Assembly (NCBI GenBank): GCA_029718625.1
Contig: CM056376.1
Location: 112,542,112-112,606,111, forward strand
Source: Synaphobranchus kaupii
Lineage: Eukaryota > Chordata > Actinopteri > Anguilliformes > Synaphobranchidae
Length of the DNA stretch: 64,000 nt
Direction: 5' to 3'
The notes below the pieces were generated by a model. It ran no database searches and had not been told where the DNA came from. It saw only the letters and a program-made list of their open reading frames with translations. Of the stretch, positions 19,785 through 30,107 are shown one piece after another. Position 1 is the stretch's first letter. Each line of letters starts with the position of its first letter. The position numbers and the translations under genes are program-made.

Positions 19785-21230
19785 TCGTTGTTATTTTGGT
19801 TCTGTACTCTAGCACTTTGAGTTTGAAAGGATACAATGACAATGAGGTTGAAGTGCAGACTGTCATGTTTAATATGAGGGTATTTTTATCCATATCGGAT
19901 CAACCGTTTAGAAATTATAGAACCTTTAGTACATAGACCCCCCCCCCCATTTTTGGGCATTAAAAAATATTGGACAGTTTAACATAATGTAGAATAAAGT
20001 AATCAATTTTAATATTTGGTCGCATATCCTTTGCATGCCATGACTTCCTGATGTCTGTGACCCAACAACATCAAAAGACTCTTGATATCTTATTTTCAGG
20101 TACTCTTACAAGCGATATTATAACGTCTCTGCATTTGAATGGATCTCTGTGGGAATTGGGGGGTGGGATTAGATTTAGCTGTAAATTATGCTGGAAGAGT
20201 ATGGAATCCATGGTTGGTAAAATGGCTATAAATCATCAAGGGTCTGACGTATCAAACAAGCCTTAAACCATCACTCTGCTGCCAGATATGGATGGATTAC
20301 TTGAAGGGTTTCTTCTCCTGACTTATTTTTCCATAGAGTTCAATAGGGAAATTTGTCAGGAGAAACAACCCTTAAAGTGATCCATCTATATCTACTGCAT
20401 ATATCTGGAAGCAGAGTGATGGTTTCAGGCTTGTTTGATATCTCAGGCCCTTGATGACTTAAGGCTAATTTATACTCTGTAAAACAACCCCTGTGAGCCC
20501 GATTTTCCGTCTCATTGGCATAATTTGCAACGTCTCACAGACTGTGAGCCACTTGTTTCGTACCTCCCAAATTTTCTAGCAGCTCAAACCACATCAATAA
20601 TGTCTCACATCTTTGATTGGTTGACTGGCCTGGGGATACGGAGCATTCTGCATTGCTAAGGAGTATACAGTATGTGTCCTACTGTATGTATAAACGAACG
20701 ATGGATTCATATTTTGTATTCGTTTCAGCCTGGCTAATTTCATTTAAGAGACTACTTGCGCACACCCCAGTGCAGCGTTTAAATTTTAACATTACGTTGC
20801 TATGGGCACAGGATGCCTGTCAGTGAACCAATGTATTGAGTATAAATGCCCAGAGCCATGAGCTATGAGCCAGTCTCATACCTGTGTCTTCCACAGTATA
20901 AACTAGGCCTTACAGCCACTTCGCTAACCATGTATTCCATACTGTTCCAGCATAATTTACAGATGAATCTAGTCCCACCCCCCAATTCCCACAGAGATCC
21001 ATTGAAATGCAGAGAAGTTATAGTATCACTTGTAAGAGTACCAGAAAATAAGATATCAAGAGTCTTTTGATGTTATTGGGTCACAGACATCAGGAAGTCA
21101 TGGCATGAAAAGGAAATGCGACCAAATATTAAAAATTATTACTTTATTCTACATTATGTTAAACTGTACAATATTTGTTCATGCCCGAAAGAGTACAAAA
21201 GGTTCTATAATGTCTAAATAATAGTATTGC
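19785..21230. mobile_element. nested palindromic repeat element 'B' (copy 1)
   Basis: A left arm (about 19905-20225) and a right arm (about 20930-21225) are reverse complements, sharing TTTGCATGCCATGACTTCCT and GGTCACAGACATCAGGAAGT phrases. Inside lies a second palindrome (20240-20465) whose arms share the AACCATCACTCTGC phrase. The left flank from about 19785 (TTATTTTGGTTCTGTACTCT) is shared with the copy at 30134, so the element begins at least that far out. No transposase is visible, and the family is not assigned. Confidence 0.7.
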
Positions 21231-21287
21231 AGATATTTTTTGCGGACTGCCAAACAGTGCACATTAAACAGCACACTGTGGCAGCCA

Positions 21288-21395
21288 GTGCACTGTACGC
21301 AGGTGACATGGCGCAGTAGATAGGGCTCTGATTCAGACACAGTGCACTGTACGCAGGTGACATGGCGCAGTAGACAGGGCTCTGATTTGGACACA
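21288..21395. repeat. 54-bp unit in two tandem copies
   Basis: Each unit contains GTGCACTGTACGCAGGTGAC followed by ATGGCGCAGTAGAYAGGGCT. The GGCGCAGTAG part faintly resembles a tRNA-type SINE head. Confidence 0.85.
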
Positions 21396-22975
21396 GCCCT
21401 GGAGTTCCTCTCTGTTTCCTACTAAAGGTGACATCACTGCCGTCTTAACCCTTCTGTCCCTGTCCAGAAACAGGAGGCATCCTCTCATCGCTACCTTTCC
21501 TGTCACATAGTCAGAACTGCCCTGTAGAGCAAGGTCTTCACTCCTGGCTCAGTGTGATTCCTTTGTGACAGCCAGTTCAAAAAGCGTCAGAGTAGGAACC
21601 GGGCATATTTGCACAGGTCACCTGCCCTTCCAGCAGGGTTCCTACTTCCTGTCCTGCTGGTGCCATTGATTGGATAATAGCATAGCAGCATAGGCTGCCC
21701 GCCAAATGGCAAAAATAGATACAGAACGTACAGAAAGTTGGCGAGGGACCTGCTCACGGAAAATCACGGTTTGCAGTCTGTTTATTACTGAGTTTAGGCA
21801 TGACTCAGAGCAGAGCTTTTGAACCACTGTGAGAGTCACAGGGTGTGCAATTAACTGACAAATTAAAGCATATTTTTACACAGTAAGCTGCCCTCACCTG
21901 GTCTGAATGGTTTGTTTTTAAAAAAGGAAAACGTGCAGATCCCCTGGGACCAGGGGAGATAGAATGTGTAGATAACGATCAAATTGGATGGCCAGTGAAC
22001 TAGCAATCAATGGCTGCCTGCTTGTGCTCGGTGCTCAGTGTAGTATGTGGAAATGTCTATTGACCTGTCTTGTCCTCTTACGGGCAGTGATGGATTAGAC
22101 CAGGGGTTCTGGGTCCCCCTGTAGAAACTGTTTTTTGTTCCAATTTCAACTGCAACCCTAGAACCCCTGTAATAAGCTGCTATTATTCTACACCTTCAAA
22201 TGTGATGATTTCATGTCTTAAGGCCACATTATGTCGCGTTAATGTCTTAAGGCCACATTATGTCCCGTGAATCCTACTTCCCATAAAAAAGAAACGTTCC
22301 CTCTTGATATTCTAGAACTTTAAATCTGTCAAATGAGTGTGTTCATTTTCTGTAAAGTGCTATATGGCAAATGAGTAATCTGGAAAGAGTTAACATTTTA
22401 AATAATAGACCTGACGGATGACAATGGGGTCCTAAGTTCAAAGACAAAGCAAATGGCCAGGACCCGATCCTCCATTGTGTTGAAATAAGTAAGGAAGAAC
22501 TGAAACATGTTTCAAAAACCTTAATTGATCGGCTGTAACCCGAAACCACCATCCAGGAGAGTGTTAGACTGTGTGGACACGGCCAACTGGGTGCCCCACC
22601 CTAGCTGTGGATGACAGGAAGGGTGAAAATTGCCTGGGTCACACTATTTTTCTGTGTGCGTGTGTGTGTGTGTATGTATGAATGAGTGTACAGTCCTTCT
22701 TTGTACATTGTTATTTCTGTTTACATAATTTATTGTTTTGTCACTGTTGTGTATCAAGAACACAAATTTCATGTTTTTTTAACACAACTAATACATGAAT
22801 CTGGATCTGAATCTGATATGGTTTGGGTTAGGGTCGAAGTCAGATGAAGATTTGCATGGCTTAAAATTGTGACCGTTTTGAATTGCAGGATCTATCAAGC
22901 ATCAGACACAGAAATTCTTTTTTGTCTTCTTGCTGAACAAATGAAACACCTGGAATTACTTTATTAAGCGGAAGT
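21396..22975. other. non-coding, no gene recognised
   Basis: It contains a 28-bp direct duplication (TCTTAAGGCCACATTATGTC) at about 22217-22266 and a short (GT)n at 22657-22672. Open frames are short and without family resemblance. Confidence 0.5.
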
Positions 22976-23179
22976 TGTTACGTCCGCCTCCGCCCTTCCG
23001 GTTCACCTTCCCTTTTGTTCTCCGTGTTTTCCCCCTTCCTCTCGTTCCTGGGCGTGGTTTCACTCCTCGTTTCCCTCATTATCCTTCAGCCTACCACTCG
23101 CATTCTCCACTCGCATTCTCCACTTACATTCCTCACGCCCGCACTCATTACCCATATCCCACTTCACCTGCTTCTTCCC

Positions 23180-23220
23180 TATATGTATCGCCTTCCTTGT
23201 CATGTTCGTTGCCAGTTCGT
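23180..23220 (+). promoter_or_regulatory. solo LTR promoter and predicted transcript start
   Basis: TATATG lies at 23180-23185, and GCCAGTTCGT at 23211-23220 matches 10 of the 11 bases of the element 1 start. If functional, it would pair with a primer site of the AACGAACTGGC type in the lost internal region. Confidence 0.5.
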
Positions 23221-23393
23221 ACTCGTTTGCTAGTTGTGTCTTGTAACTCGGCCTGTGATATTCCCTCTGTCCTAGCTCGTTCGTGCGTTTAACCTGTTCG
23301 AGTTTTGTCTCCTTATCCCGCCAGCCTGCTCGTCCCTACCTGCTACTGCTCACACTTCTCCCGCGGCCGTTGTCCTCCAGTCTGTCTGCTACT

Positions 23394-24155
23394 CACCCAG
23401 CCCCGCTCCAGCTCCCACTGCATCCAGCCAGCCCCTGCTAGCCCCCCAGCCCCGCTCCAGCTCCCACTGCATCCAGCCAGCCCCTGCTAGCCCCCCAGCC
23501 CCGCTCCAGCTCCCACTGCATCCAGCCAGCCCCTGCTAGCCCCCCAGCCCCGCTCCAGCTCCCACTGCATCCAGCCAGCCCCTGCTAGCCCCCCAGCCCC
23601 GCTCCAGCTCCCACTGCATGCAGCCAGCCCCTGCTAGCCCCCCAGCCCCTGCTAGCCCCTCAGCCCCGCTCCAGCTCCCACTGCATCCAGCCAGCCCCTG
23701 CTAGCCCCCCAGCCCCGCTCCAGCTCCCACTGCATCCAGCCGGCCCCTGCTAGCCCCCCAGCTCCGCTCCAGCTCCCACTGCATCCAGCCAGCCCCTGCT
23801 AGCCCCCCAGCCCCACTCCAGCTCCCACTGCATCCAGCCAGCCCCTGCTAGCCCCCCAGCCCCTGCTAGCCCCCCAGCCCCGCTCCAGCTCCCACTGCAT
23901 CCAGCCAGCCCCTGCTAGCCCCCCAGCTCCGCTCCAGCTCCCACTTCATCCAGCCAGCCCCTGCTAGCCCCCCAGCCCCGCTCCAGCTCCCACTGCATCC
24001 AGCCGGCCCCTGTTAGCCCCCCCAGCTCCGCTCCAGCTCCCACTGCATCCAGCCGGCCCCTGCTAGCCCCCCAGCTCCGCTCCAGCTCCCACTGCATCCA
24101 GCCGGCCCCTGCTAGCCCCCCAGCCCCTGCTAGCCCCCCAGCCCCTGCTAGCCGC
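23394..24155. repeat. 49-bp minisatellite inside the solo LTR
   Basis: About 15 copies of a 49-bp unit (CCCCGCTCCAGCTCCCACTG, then CATCCAGCC, then CCCCTGCTAGCCCCCC), with some partial 18-bp units, CAGCCCCTGCTAGCCCCC. The long Gly/Ala/Trp-rich minus-strand frame across it is a translation of the repeat, not a gene. Confidence 0.95.
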
Positions 24156-24589
24156 TGCCCCCGTTCCTGACCCTCATCCTGAGGTTCCCCCCTTTCTGTG
24201 TTGCTCTGAATAAAGTGCTCCACGGAGCTTGTATTGAGTTTGTCTCCGAGTCCTGAGTTTGGATCCACACCAGTGGCAGGAGTCCTGACAGAAGGAACAC
24301 AGCACAGCGCTGTTCTGTAGTAGCTTGGATAACTCAACAATATTACGGTACCTGCAGGTGGAATCCTAGAAGTCTAAATTCAGTTAAAAGATGAGACAAA
24401 AAACATATTTTGTGTTGTACAGGAAAACAAGCCTGAACTTGCTGATTCACTGAACAAGTCGGTTCAGTATTCAGCCCAGATACACAAGAGAGGCTCTGGG
24501 CAATAGCTCTGTTTAATTTTGCATGAATCCTTTGACCCCTTTTTGAACCCTCCCACCACCTTCACTGCAATGTAATGAAGAATTAGAAT

Positions 24590-24870
24590 GTTTAGAGGCA
24601 TATTTATTATTGCATTAAGACAAGAGTGATGGCGTATAAATTAACGTCTACCTTCAATTAAAGTGAGATGCTTATCCGTAACGAGCACTTGATATTCATT
24701 TTTAATCTGATCATTTTTAATCTTCACGCCAAGGTTAAGTAACCGAAAGTGCCTATTTCGGAGGAGAGTGATAATAATTTCAGTTTAATTCAAAAACGTT
24801 CCGAGTGCTCTTTTTGGTGGGTGAAAGCTTTCAGCTTTATTTGATACTCATTGGCATCTCTGGCTTTCAA
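24590..24870. promoter_or_regulatory. candidate conserved non-coding element
   Basis: Repeat-free, AT-rich DNA with dense TAAT/ATTA cores (for example ATAAATTAACG at about 24635 and TTTTTAATCTGATC at 24699). The texture resembles vertebrate developmental enhancers. This is not tested by alignment. Confidence 0.28.
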
Positions 24871-25271
24871 TGTCCTTCCAGAAAATAAATAAGCAAAATT
24901 GAGTACCTCCAAACTGCACATGCTAACCCCCCCCCCCAGAGAAAATCACCCTGGAAACCAATATTAAAGGATGTAGAATGGCTGCTTTTAAATGGTGATG
25001 ACTGGTTACGTGTTAAATTGATGCTGCATTGATGGTTTCTTTTTTTTTTTTTTACTTCTTTTAGGTTTTGACAAAAGCAGAATAAAATAGTCCTTTTCTT
25101 GAAGAGAAGCGCTGGAATTGCCGTTTCTAAGATGGCAAAGAGAGGTAATTGTCCTCTTGATTGTGATGATGAAGGGCAGGGGATGGAAACATCTCTCCTG
25201 TGTGAATTTTACTTGGTTCAGCAAGCAGCCTGTTTTCCAGAGCAATGCACAAGGCTGGCATAACGCGCATT

Positions 25272-25600
25272 GGGCCCTATTTTCCGGCCGGCGCATGGCG
25301 CGTGGCGAGCCGTCGCAGTCAATTGCGCATGGCGCACTGGGCGCGGCTACTGAATTTAGTTATTTTGTGACCAGAGGTGAGGAGCGCACAGCTCACAGCG
25401 CGCTGCACAGGTTGACAATGGGCTGGGTTAGGCTGAATATTTATCAGTGGCTGTGTTTCAGCTGGATTCAACCATAGCCAATCAAATGACCTCTTTTCAG
25501 TCAATTTAAGAGCCGTGCGGATTGCGACCCTGCCTACTGCCAATTTCCCACTACCATTGCAGCGGAAGACTACTTATCTATTTTGCATTGATATCGCAAA
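25272..25600 (+). mobile_element. MITE-like fragment with GCGC-rich end
   Basis: It begins GGGCCCTATTTTCCGGCCGG, followed by GCGCATGGCGC words. This resembles the left end of a teleost non-autonomous DNA element. Sequence at about 30795-30965 (TAGCGCCCAAAAAACACGCC) looks like the other half of the same family. No opposite end is found here. Confidence 0.45.
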
Positions 25601-25820
25601 AAAAAAATTATAATGTCTACTATCAATGTAATACTGCATTTGTTTCACAGGGGATTGCATTTGTTTCACAGGTTTATCCTTCCCTTTGGTCCTTCTCCCA
25701 GTATCAGTGAGCCCTTGAGCCCATGAAAAGGACTGGTCTGCACCGCACTCGCTGCTTGGATGACGGTGCAGATCGTGCGCATGTGAGACAATGGCGCTGC
25801 CTTCCCCTGGACATTTTACT

Positions 25821-25852
25821 GAAAGAGAGAGAGAAGAGAGAGAGAGAGAGAG
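25821..25852. repeat. (GA)n microsatellite
   Basis: An AG run with one GAA interruption. It lies in unique sequence before the second scaffold gap. Confidence 0.9.
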
Positions 25853-25998
25853 TGACGACTGCAGACTGTGAAATGCGAGATGTGGGCACTTCAGCATAGC
25901 ACAGGTGTTGCCTTTGGCTTTTTGCTCACTGATATTTCAAAATGCAAATGCAATATGCTTTTCCACTGCTAATTTCCAAGGGAAGCTCACATTCTATA

Positions 25999-26498
25999 NN
26001 NNNNNNNNNNNNNNNNNNNNNNNNNNNNNNNNNNNNNNNNNNNNNNNNNNNNNNNNNNNNNNNNNNNNNNNNNNNNNNNNNNNNNNNNNNNNNNNNNNNN
26101 NNNNNNNNNNNNNNNNNNNNNNNNNNNNNNNNNNNNNNNNNNNNNNNNNNNNNNNNNNNNNNNNNNNNNNNNNNNNNNNNNNNNNNNNNNNNNNNNNNNN
26201 NNNNNNNNNNNNNNNNNNNNNNNNNNNNNNNNNNNNNNNNNNNNNNNNNNNNNNNNNNNNNNNNNNNNNNNNNNNNNNNNNNNNNNNNNNNNNNNNNNNN
26301 NNNNNNNNNNNNNNNNNNNNNNNNNNNNNNNNNNNNNNNNNNNNNNNNNNNNNNNNNNNNNNNNNNNNNNNNNNNNNNNNNNNNNNNNNNNNNNNNNNNN
26401 NNNNNNNNNNNNNNNNNNNNNNNNNNNNNNNNNNNNNNNNNNNNNNNNNNNNNNNNNNNNNNNNNNNNNNNNNNNNNNNNNNNNNNNNNNNNNNNNNN
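25999..26498. other. assembly gap (500 N)
   Basis: Exactly 500 N. The three open frames reported across it are made of N and have no content. Confidence 0.99.
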
Positions 26499-27870
26499 AG
26501 ATTTAAAAAAAAGGTGTAACTTCAACATGAAAATGCCTTAATGAACAAAGGCGCTCAGCATGTCAGGGATATTGATTCTAAAACCCTGTGACAAACCAGT
26601 GCGTTAATAAACATCCAGTGACTGTATCAAACCCTCTCTCTCTCTACCGGTACCAGACCTAGCCCTACATCATTTATTCAAAATACATTAAAATAACCCT
26701 ATAGACACCATCCTGCAGGTTAGTGACTTTCTTTTTTTATTAAAGAAATCTCTATTTTTACCAACATTCATAATGTTCACAATCTTTTTGTACAATTATA
26801 AAGTTTGTACGGCTGTTTGTACAATTTTGGTATCACAATAAGCAGAATATTCTCAGGGACCTAACGGGTTGTTTTCATATTTTACTGGAATGGAAAGAGT
26901 TACAGTATCTGACTAATGCATTTGACCCAGGTCTGGACCACTGTACACATCCCATGATTAATAATGACAGGCTGTACGTCAGGAGTGCCTCAGGAGAGGG
27001 GAGACACATTTTCCTGTCCGAATAATTCATGCAGAGGACAAAGGGGGTCACGCTCATCCCCGACAGCCTCCTGCTGGGGGGCAACACAAAGGGCGTGCCC
27101 GTTACCCTCGTCAACTTCGCCAAGGACGATGACACTGTTCCCTTCCCACGAGTGACCCAATCCGCTGCCATCAGGATAGAATCCCTACCCATGTGCATAC
27201 CCCTTGCATAAACATACATCTGAAACAATTCTTGAAACTCTGTCTGCCTAAATTATTGATATCAAAATAATGCCAATTTACAACTAAGCTTTCACCAATA
27301 TGTTTCATAAAACCTAAACACGTCATATTCCAAAGCAACGCTCCCCATGTTTTCCAAGAAACTTGGGTCTGTGTTTCATCATCCAGCCATATCATCTGTC
27401 ATTATTATTTTTTTTTTAATGTTGTGTAACCTCAAAGACGCAAAATCCTTGAGTCTAAGTGTGCTTGAAATACAGACTCCATAAACCACATGAATCAAGT
27501 GTAGCCATTGTAATTTCTTTTCTGCGGGAAACCCTGAAAATCGGCAAACTCTCGTCACTGTAAAAGAGTAGCTTGGCAGAAGGCCATTTCAATGTGTCAG
27601 TATGTTTTCCTGGGGGGGGATGGGGGGTGCAAAAGGAGGGAAAAGAGTGTGCTTAAAGTAGGTAAAGGGGGCCTTGCTGGCACGCCGATCAGACGGGTCG
27701 TACAAGGCAAAATAAAAGCCCACAGCAGCTGTCCTGCGCCTTGTTGGCTGTCGGGCCTACACTATCTAAAGACGGGACGGAGTGAACATGAGCCGCGTGC
27801 ACCGGACGTCCCGCGGGCGTGTTAGATTAGGTCTGAGACCCAGTCTGTAAAATTAACCCCCTAAAAGTAT
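26499..27870. other. non-coding; one unusual ORF-like patch at 26950-27211
   Basis: Most is AT-rich unique DNA. At 27029-27211 a plus-strand frame reads MQRTKGVTLIPDSLLLGGNT and on to a stop, with GC-richer, exon-like composition. I do not recognise it. The opposite strand is open over the same place for 117 codons, and no splice-site case could be built. It may be an exon, a degraded retrocopy or a conserved non-coding element. Confidence 0.3.
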
Positions 27871-27980
27871 GGCGGGGGGGGGGGGGGGGGGGGGTGAAGG
27901 GGCGGGGGGGGGGGGGGGGGGGCGGTGAGGGGTTGGGGGGGGGGGGGGGGGGGGGGGGGGGTGAGGGGGCGAGGGGGGTC
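27871..27980. repeat. long poly-G tract with TGA/CGG interruptions
   Basis: About 110 bp is almost pure G on the plus strand, with runs of roughly 20-28 G separated by TGAAGGGGC, CGGTGAGG and similar breaks. It has strong G-quadruplex potential and its length is likely uncertain. Confidence 0.95.
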
Positions 27981-27989
27981 ATGGACTAC

Positions 27990-28065
27990 ATTATAATATT
28001 ATTACCTTCCATTCATTGAGTAGAAGCCCTTATCTAGAGTGACTTACAATGGAGAAGAACATACA
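27990..28065 (-). mobile_element. decayed SINE tail
   Basis: CATTCATTGAGTAGAAGCCC, followed by TTATCTAGAGTGACTTACAA, parallels the CATTTAGCAGACGC..ATCCAGAGCGACTTACA tail of the SINE at 13421, with several substitutions. Confidence 0.55.
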
Positions 28066-28168
28066 TGCATTAGTTATATAGTTATATGAGCAACAGTTCC
28101 AGACCTGATTAATACCATATTCCATTACCAAACCAGCAAGTGCAAGTACAACATCAATAAAACACTAA

Positions 28169-28338
28169 GGGCCTGATTTACTAAGAGCTTAGCATGTGCA
28201 AAACCTTTTAGCACTCGCAAGACCAATAACATGACCAATGATTGGTCATGGTATTTGTTTTGCACCAATAATTGGCTGTGTTATTAGTTTTGCGTGTGCT
28301 AAAAGGTTTTGCACATGCTAAAGGTCTTAGTAAAGCCC
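28169..28338. mobile_element. Harbinger-like palindromic MITE (170 bp)
   Basis: The ends are GGGCCTGATTTACTAAGA and, in reverse, GGGCTTTACTAAGA. TAA flanks both sides (28166-28168 and 28339-28341), a 3-bp duplication as in PIF/Harbinger. Almost the whole element folds on itself (GCATGTGCAAAACCTTTTAG against CTAAAAGGTTTTGCACATGC). No coding capacity. Confidence 0.75.
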
Positions 28339-28341
28339 TAA

Positions 28342-29090
28342 ATGTAAGCTTAAACTTATGCCAAACTAGAACCATAATTCAAAGAGATTCATATAAGGTT
28401 TCATAACAATATATAAGATTCATATAGTTAACAACTATAAAAACCATAAAGCCTGCTATTACAATCGTAAACCCTAAAATAACTACAAGCAAAAGGTTGT
28501 GGTGTGGATAGGAGTAAGGAAAGACGCAGACTGAGTTGGGTCTTATTATGGAATAAAGTTGGGCTTTTACATGACAGCCCTTATTAGACTGAATGATGAC
28601 ACAGGCAAAATGACAACAGAAAGCTGAAAGAGTTTCAGAAGGGAAGTGTTTCGTTCAAATAATTCATCCGGCTGAATAAGTATCAAACTTTGAATGATCC
28701 ACGTCACTTTAAGCACCATATTTAGCGTTGCTAGAATTTTAGATGTATCCCCAGTGCTCTACTAGCTGTTGTATTCTACTGAAGTACTTTTTAAACCAAA
28801 GGGCTGACATTTTTTTTGCTTTGCGATCAACATTTTTTTAAGATAGCTAAACTATCATAAGCAGCACAAGTTTAAAACACCTATGCATGATCTGAAGAAA
28901 CTACCACAAAGAAAGTCCCCAAATACAATAACAGGGTTACCTCAGCACTGAAAAACAATCATTGGGCTCATGTCGTTTTGAATTTAAAACCAGGATTGTT
29001 TTACCCTTTCAAAGCAAAAGCACATTTCACATATTAAACACTGAACTGTGACAAGGTTCCTTTGAAGCTCTGTTATCTCTTACTGAATGA
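28342..29090. other. non-coding AT-rich DNA
   Basis: Unique-looking sequence with no repeat or gene recognised. Confidence 0.5.
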
Positions 29091-29093
29091 AAC

Positions 29094-29136
<43 letters not shown>

Positions 29137-29172
29137 CATAAACACACACACACACACACACATAGAAACATG

Positions 29173-29209
<37 letters not shown>

Positions 29210-29260
29210 GCATACAGACACTACCACACAAAACATAAACCAACACACACACACTCACTC
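29094..29260. repeat. clustered (CA)n microsatellites
   Basis: Three CA arrays (about 29097-29131, 29142-29161 and 29174-29206) with short A-rich spacers, then an ACTC run. Open frames here are His-Thr or Val-Cys repeats only. Confidence 0.95.
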
Positions 29261-30107
29261 ACTCACTCACTCCAGAGTCTGCAGCATTTTCAAAGTCATT
29301 TCCATTTCACAGGAGGATGAACTGAAAGCCGGGGTGCCAACAGTTTAAGGGGGTTCGGTGACAGTCTCTCCTGATCCCCTCTGAGCCCCAGGATAACGCT
29401 TCAGTGCCAGTTGTCGTAAGGTTTGTGGAATAGCGAAGGCAGAGACAGGTGCACGGCTGTTTTTGAATGGCTATCAGCTACATAAGGAATAGAGTGGATC
29501 TCAAAGCTGAGCTGCAGACCTCGGGGGGGGGGGGGGGTTGAACAGACCTGGGTCACATACTTGAAATATTTCAGATACGCACCAGACATGGATTCTGTCT
29601 GTAATATTTTCACCAATATTCAGAACAAAATTCTTAAAAAATTACAGAATGAGTTTTCTTCAACACTACATAATTCAACCAATTAATTAATCATGGTTTT
29701 CGATGAACACCTTGATAAGTACAATCAGATGTCTTAGTGCTGGGCCTAAAACAAAAACCTGCACCCACACCGGCCCATTTTGGATAAGTGAGCACCCCTG
29801 ATCTAAAGAGTTGGACAGCATTTTGGATATGTATATAACCTGGTTCTTGTGAAGGAAAGGAAGTCACTAGATATTGGTTCTGAAGAAGATGGTGTTACAC
29901 GGAATGTTCTGAGGGGTGAATCTGATTGCGGGAGGGGGGACAGCAGAGAACATGTGATGGGGCGGAGTTACAAGGCCCTTGGTAACCTCCAGCAGGTGCA
30001 TGGGAAGCACAACACTGTTCTGTGAAAGCAACACGGACCTACTGCCCATTAGGCCTGGGCAGCGGCATGCACCTCTCCAATGGCCCCCAAGAATACAGCA
30101 TATATAC
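29261..30107. other. non-coding; short poly-G run
   Basis: A G run lies at 29523-29536. A fragment at 29735-29800 (CCTGCACCCACACCGGCCCA, then GAGCACCCCTGATC) resembles the end of a decayed DNA element. No gene is seen. Confidence 0.45.

Larger units (their letters stand above)
22976..24290 (+). mobile_element. solo LTR, Gypsy-type (1315 bp)
   Basis: It starts TGTTACGTCC and ends GAGTCCTGACA, with AATAAA at 24209-24214 about 76 bp before the end. Its flanks are GAAGT and GAAGG, a 4-of-5 match for a target-site duplication. A TATATG at 23180 precedes GCCAGTTCGT at 23211 by 31 nt, the same start sequence and spacing as the element 1 LTR. No internal gag or pol remains, so it looks like an LTR-LTR recombination product. 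The R-U5 region is filled by a minisatellite. Confidence 0.8.

Noticed and set aside
23394..24155. CRISPR-like regular repeats
   Set aside because: Units are contiguous with no unique spacers, the DNA is eukaryotic, and they sit inside an LTR.
23915..24340. 141-codon minus-strand frame with GAGGLAGAG-type repeats
   Set aside because: It is a translation of the 49-bp minisatellite.
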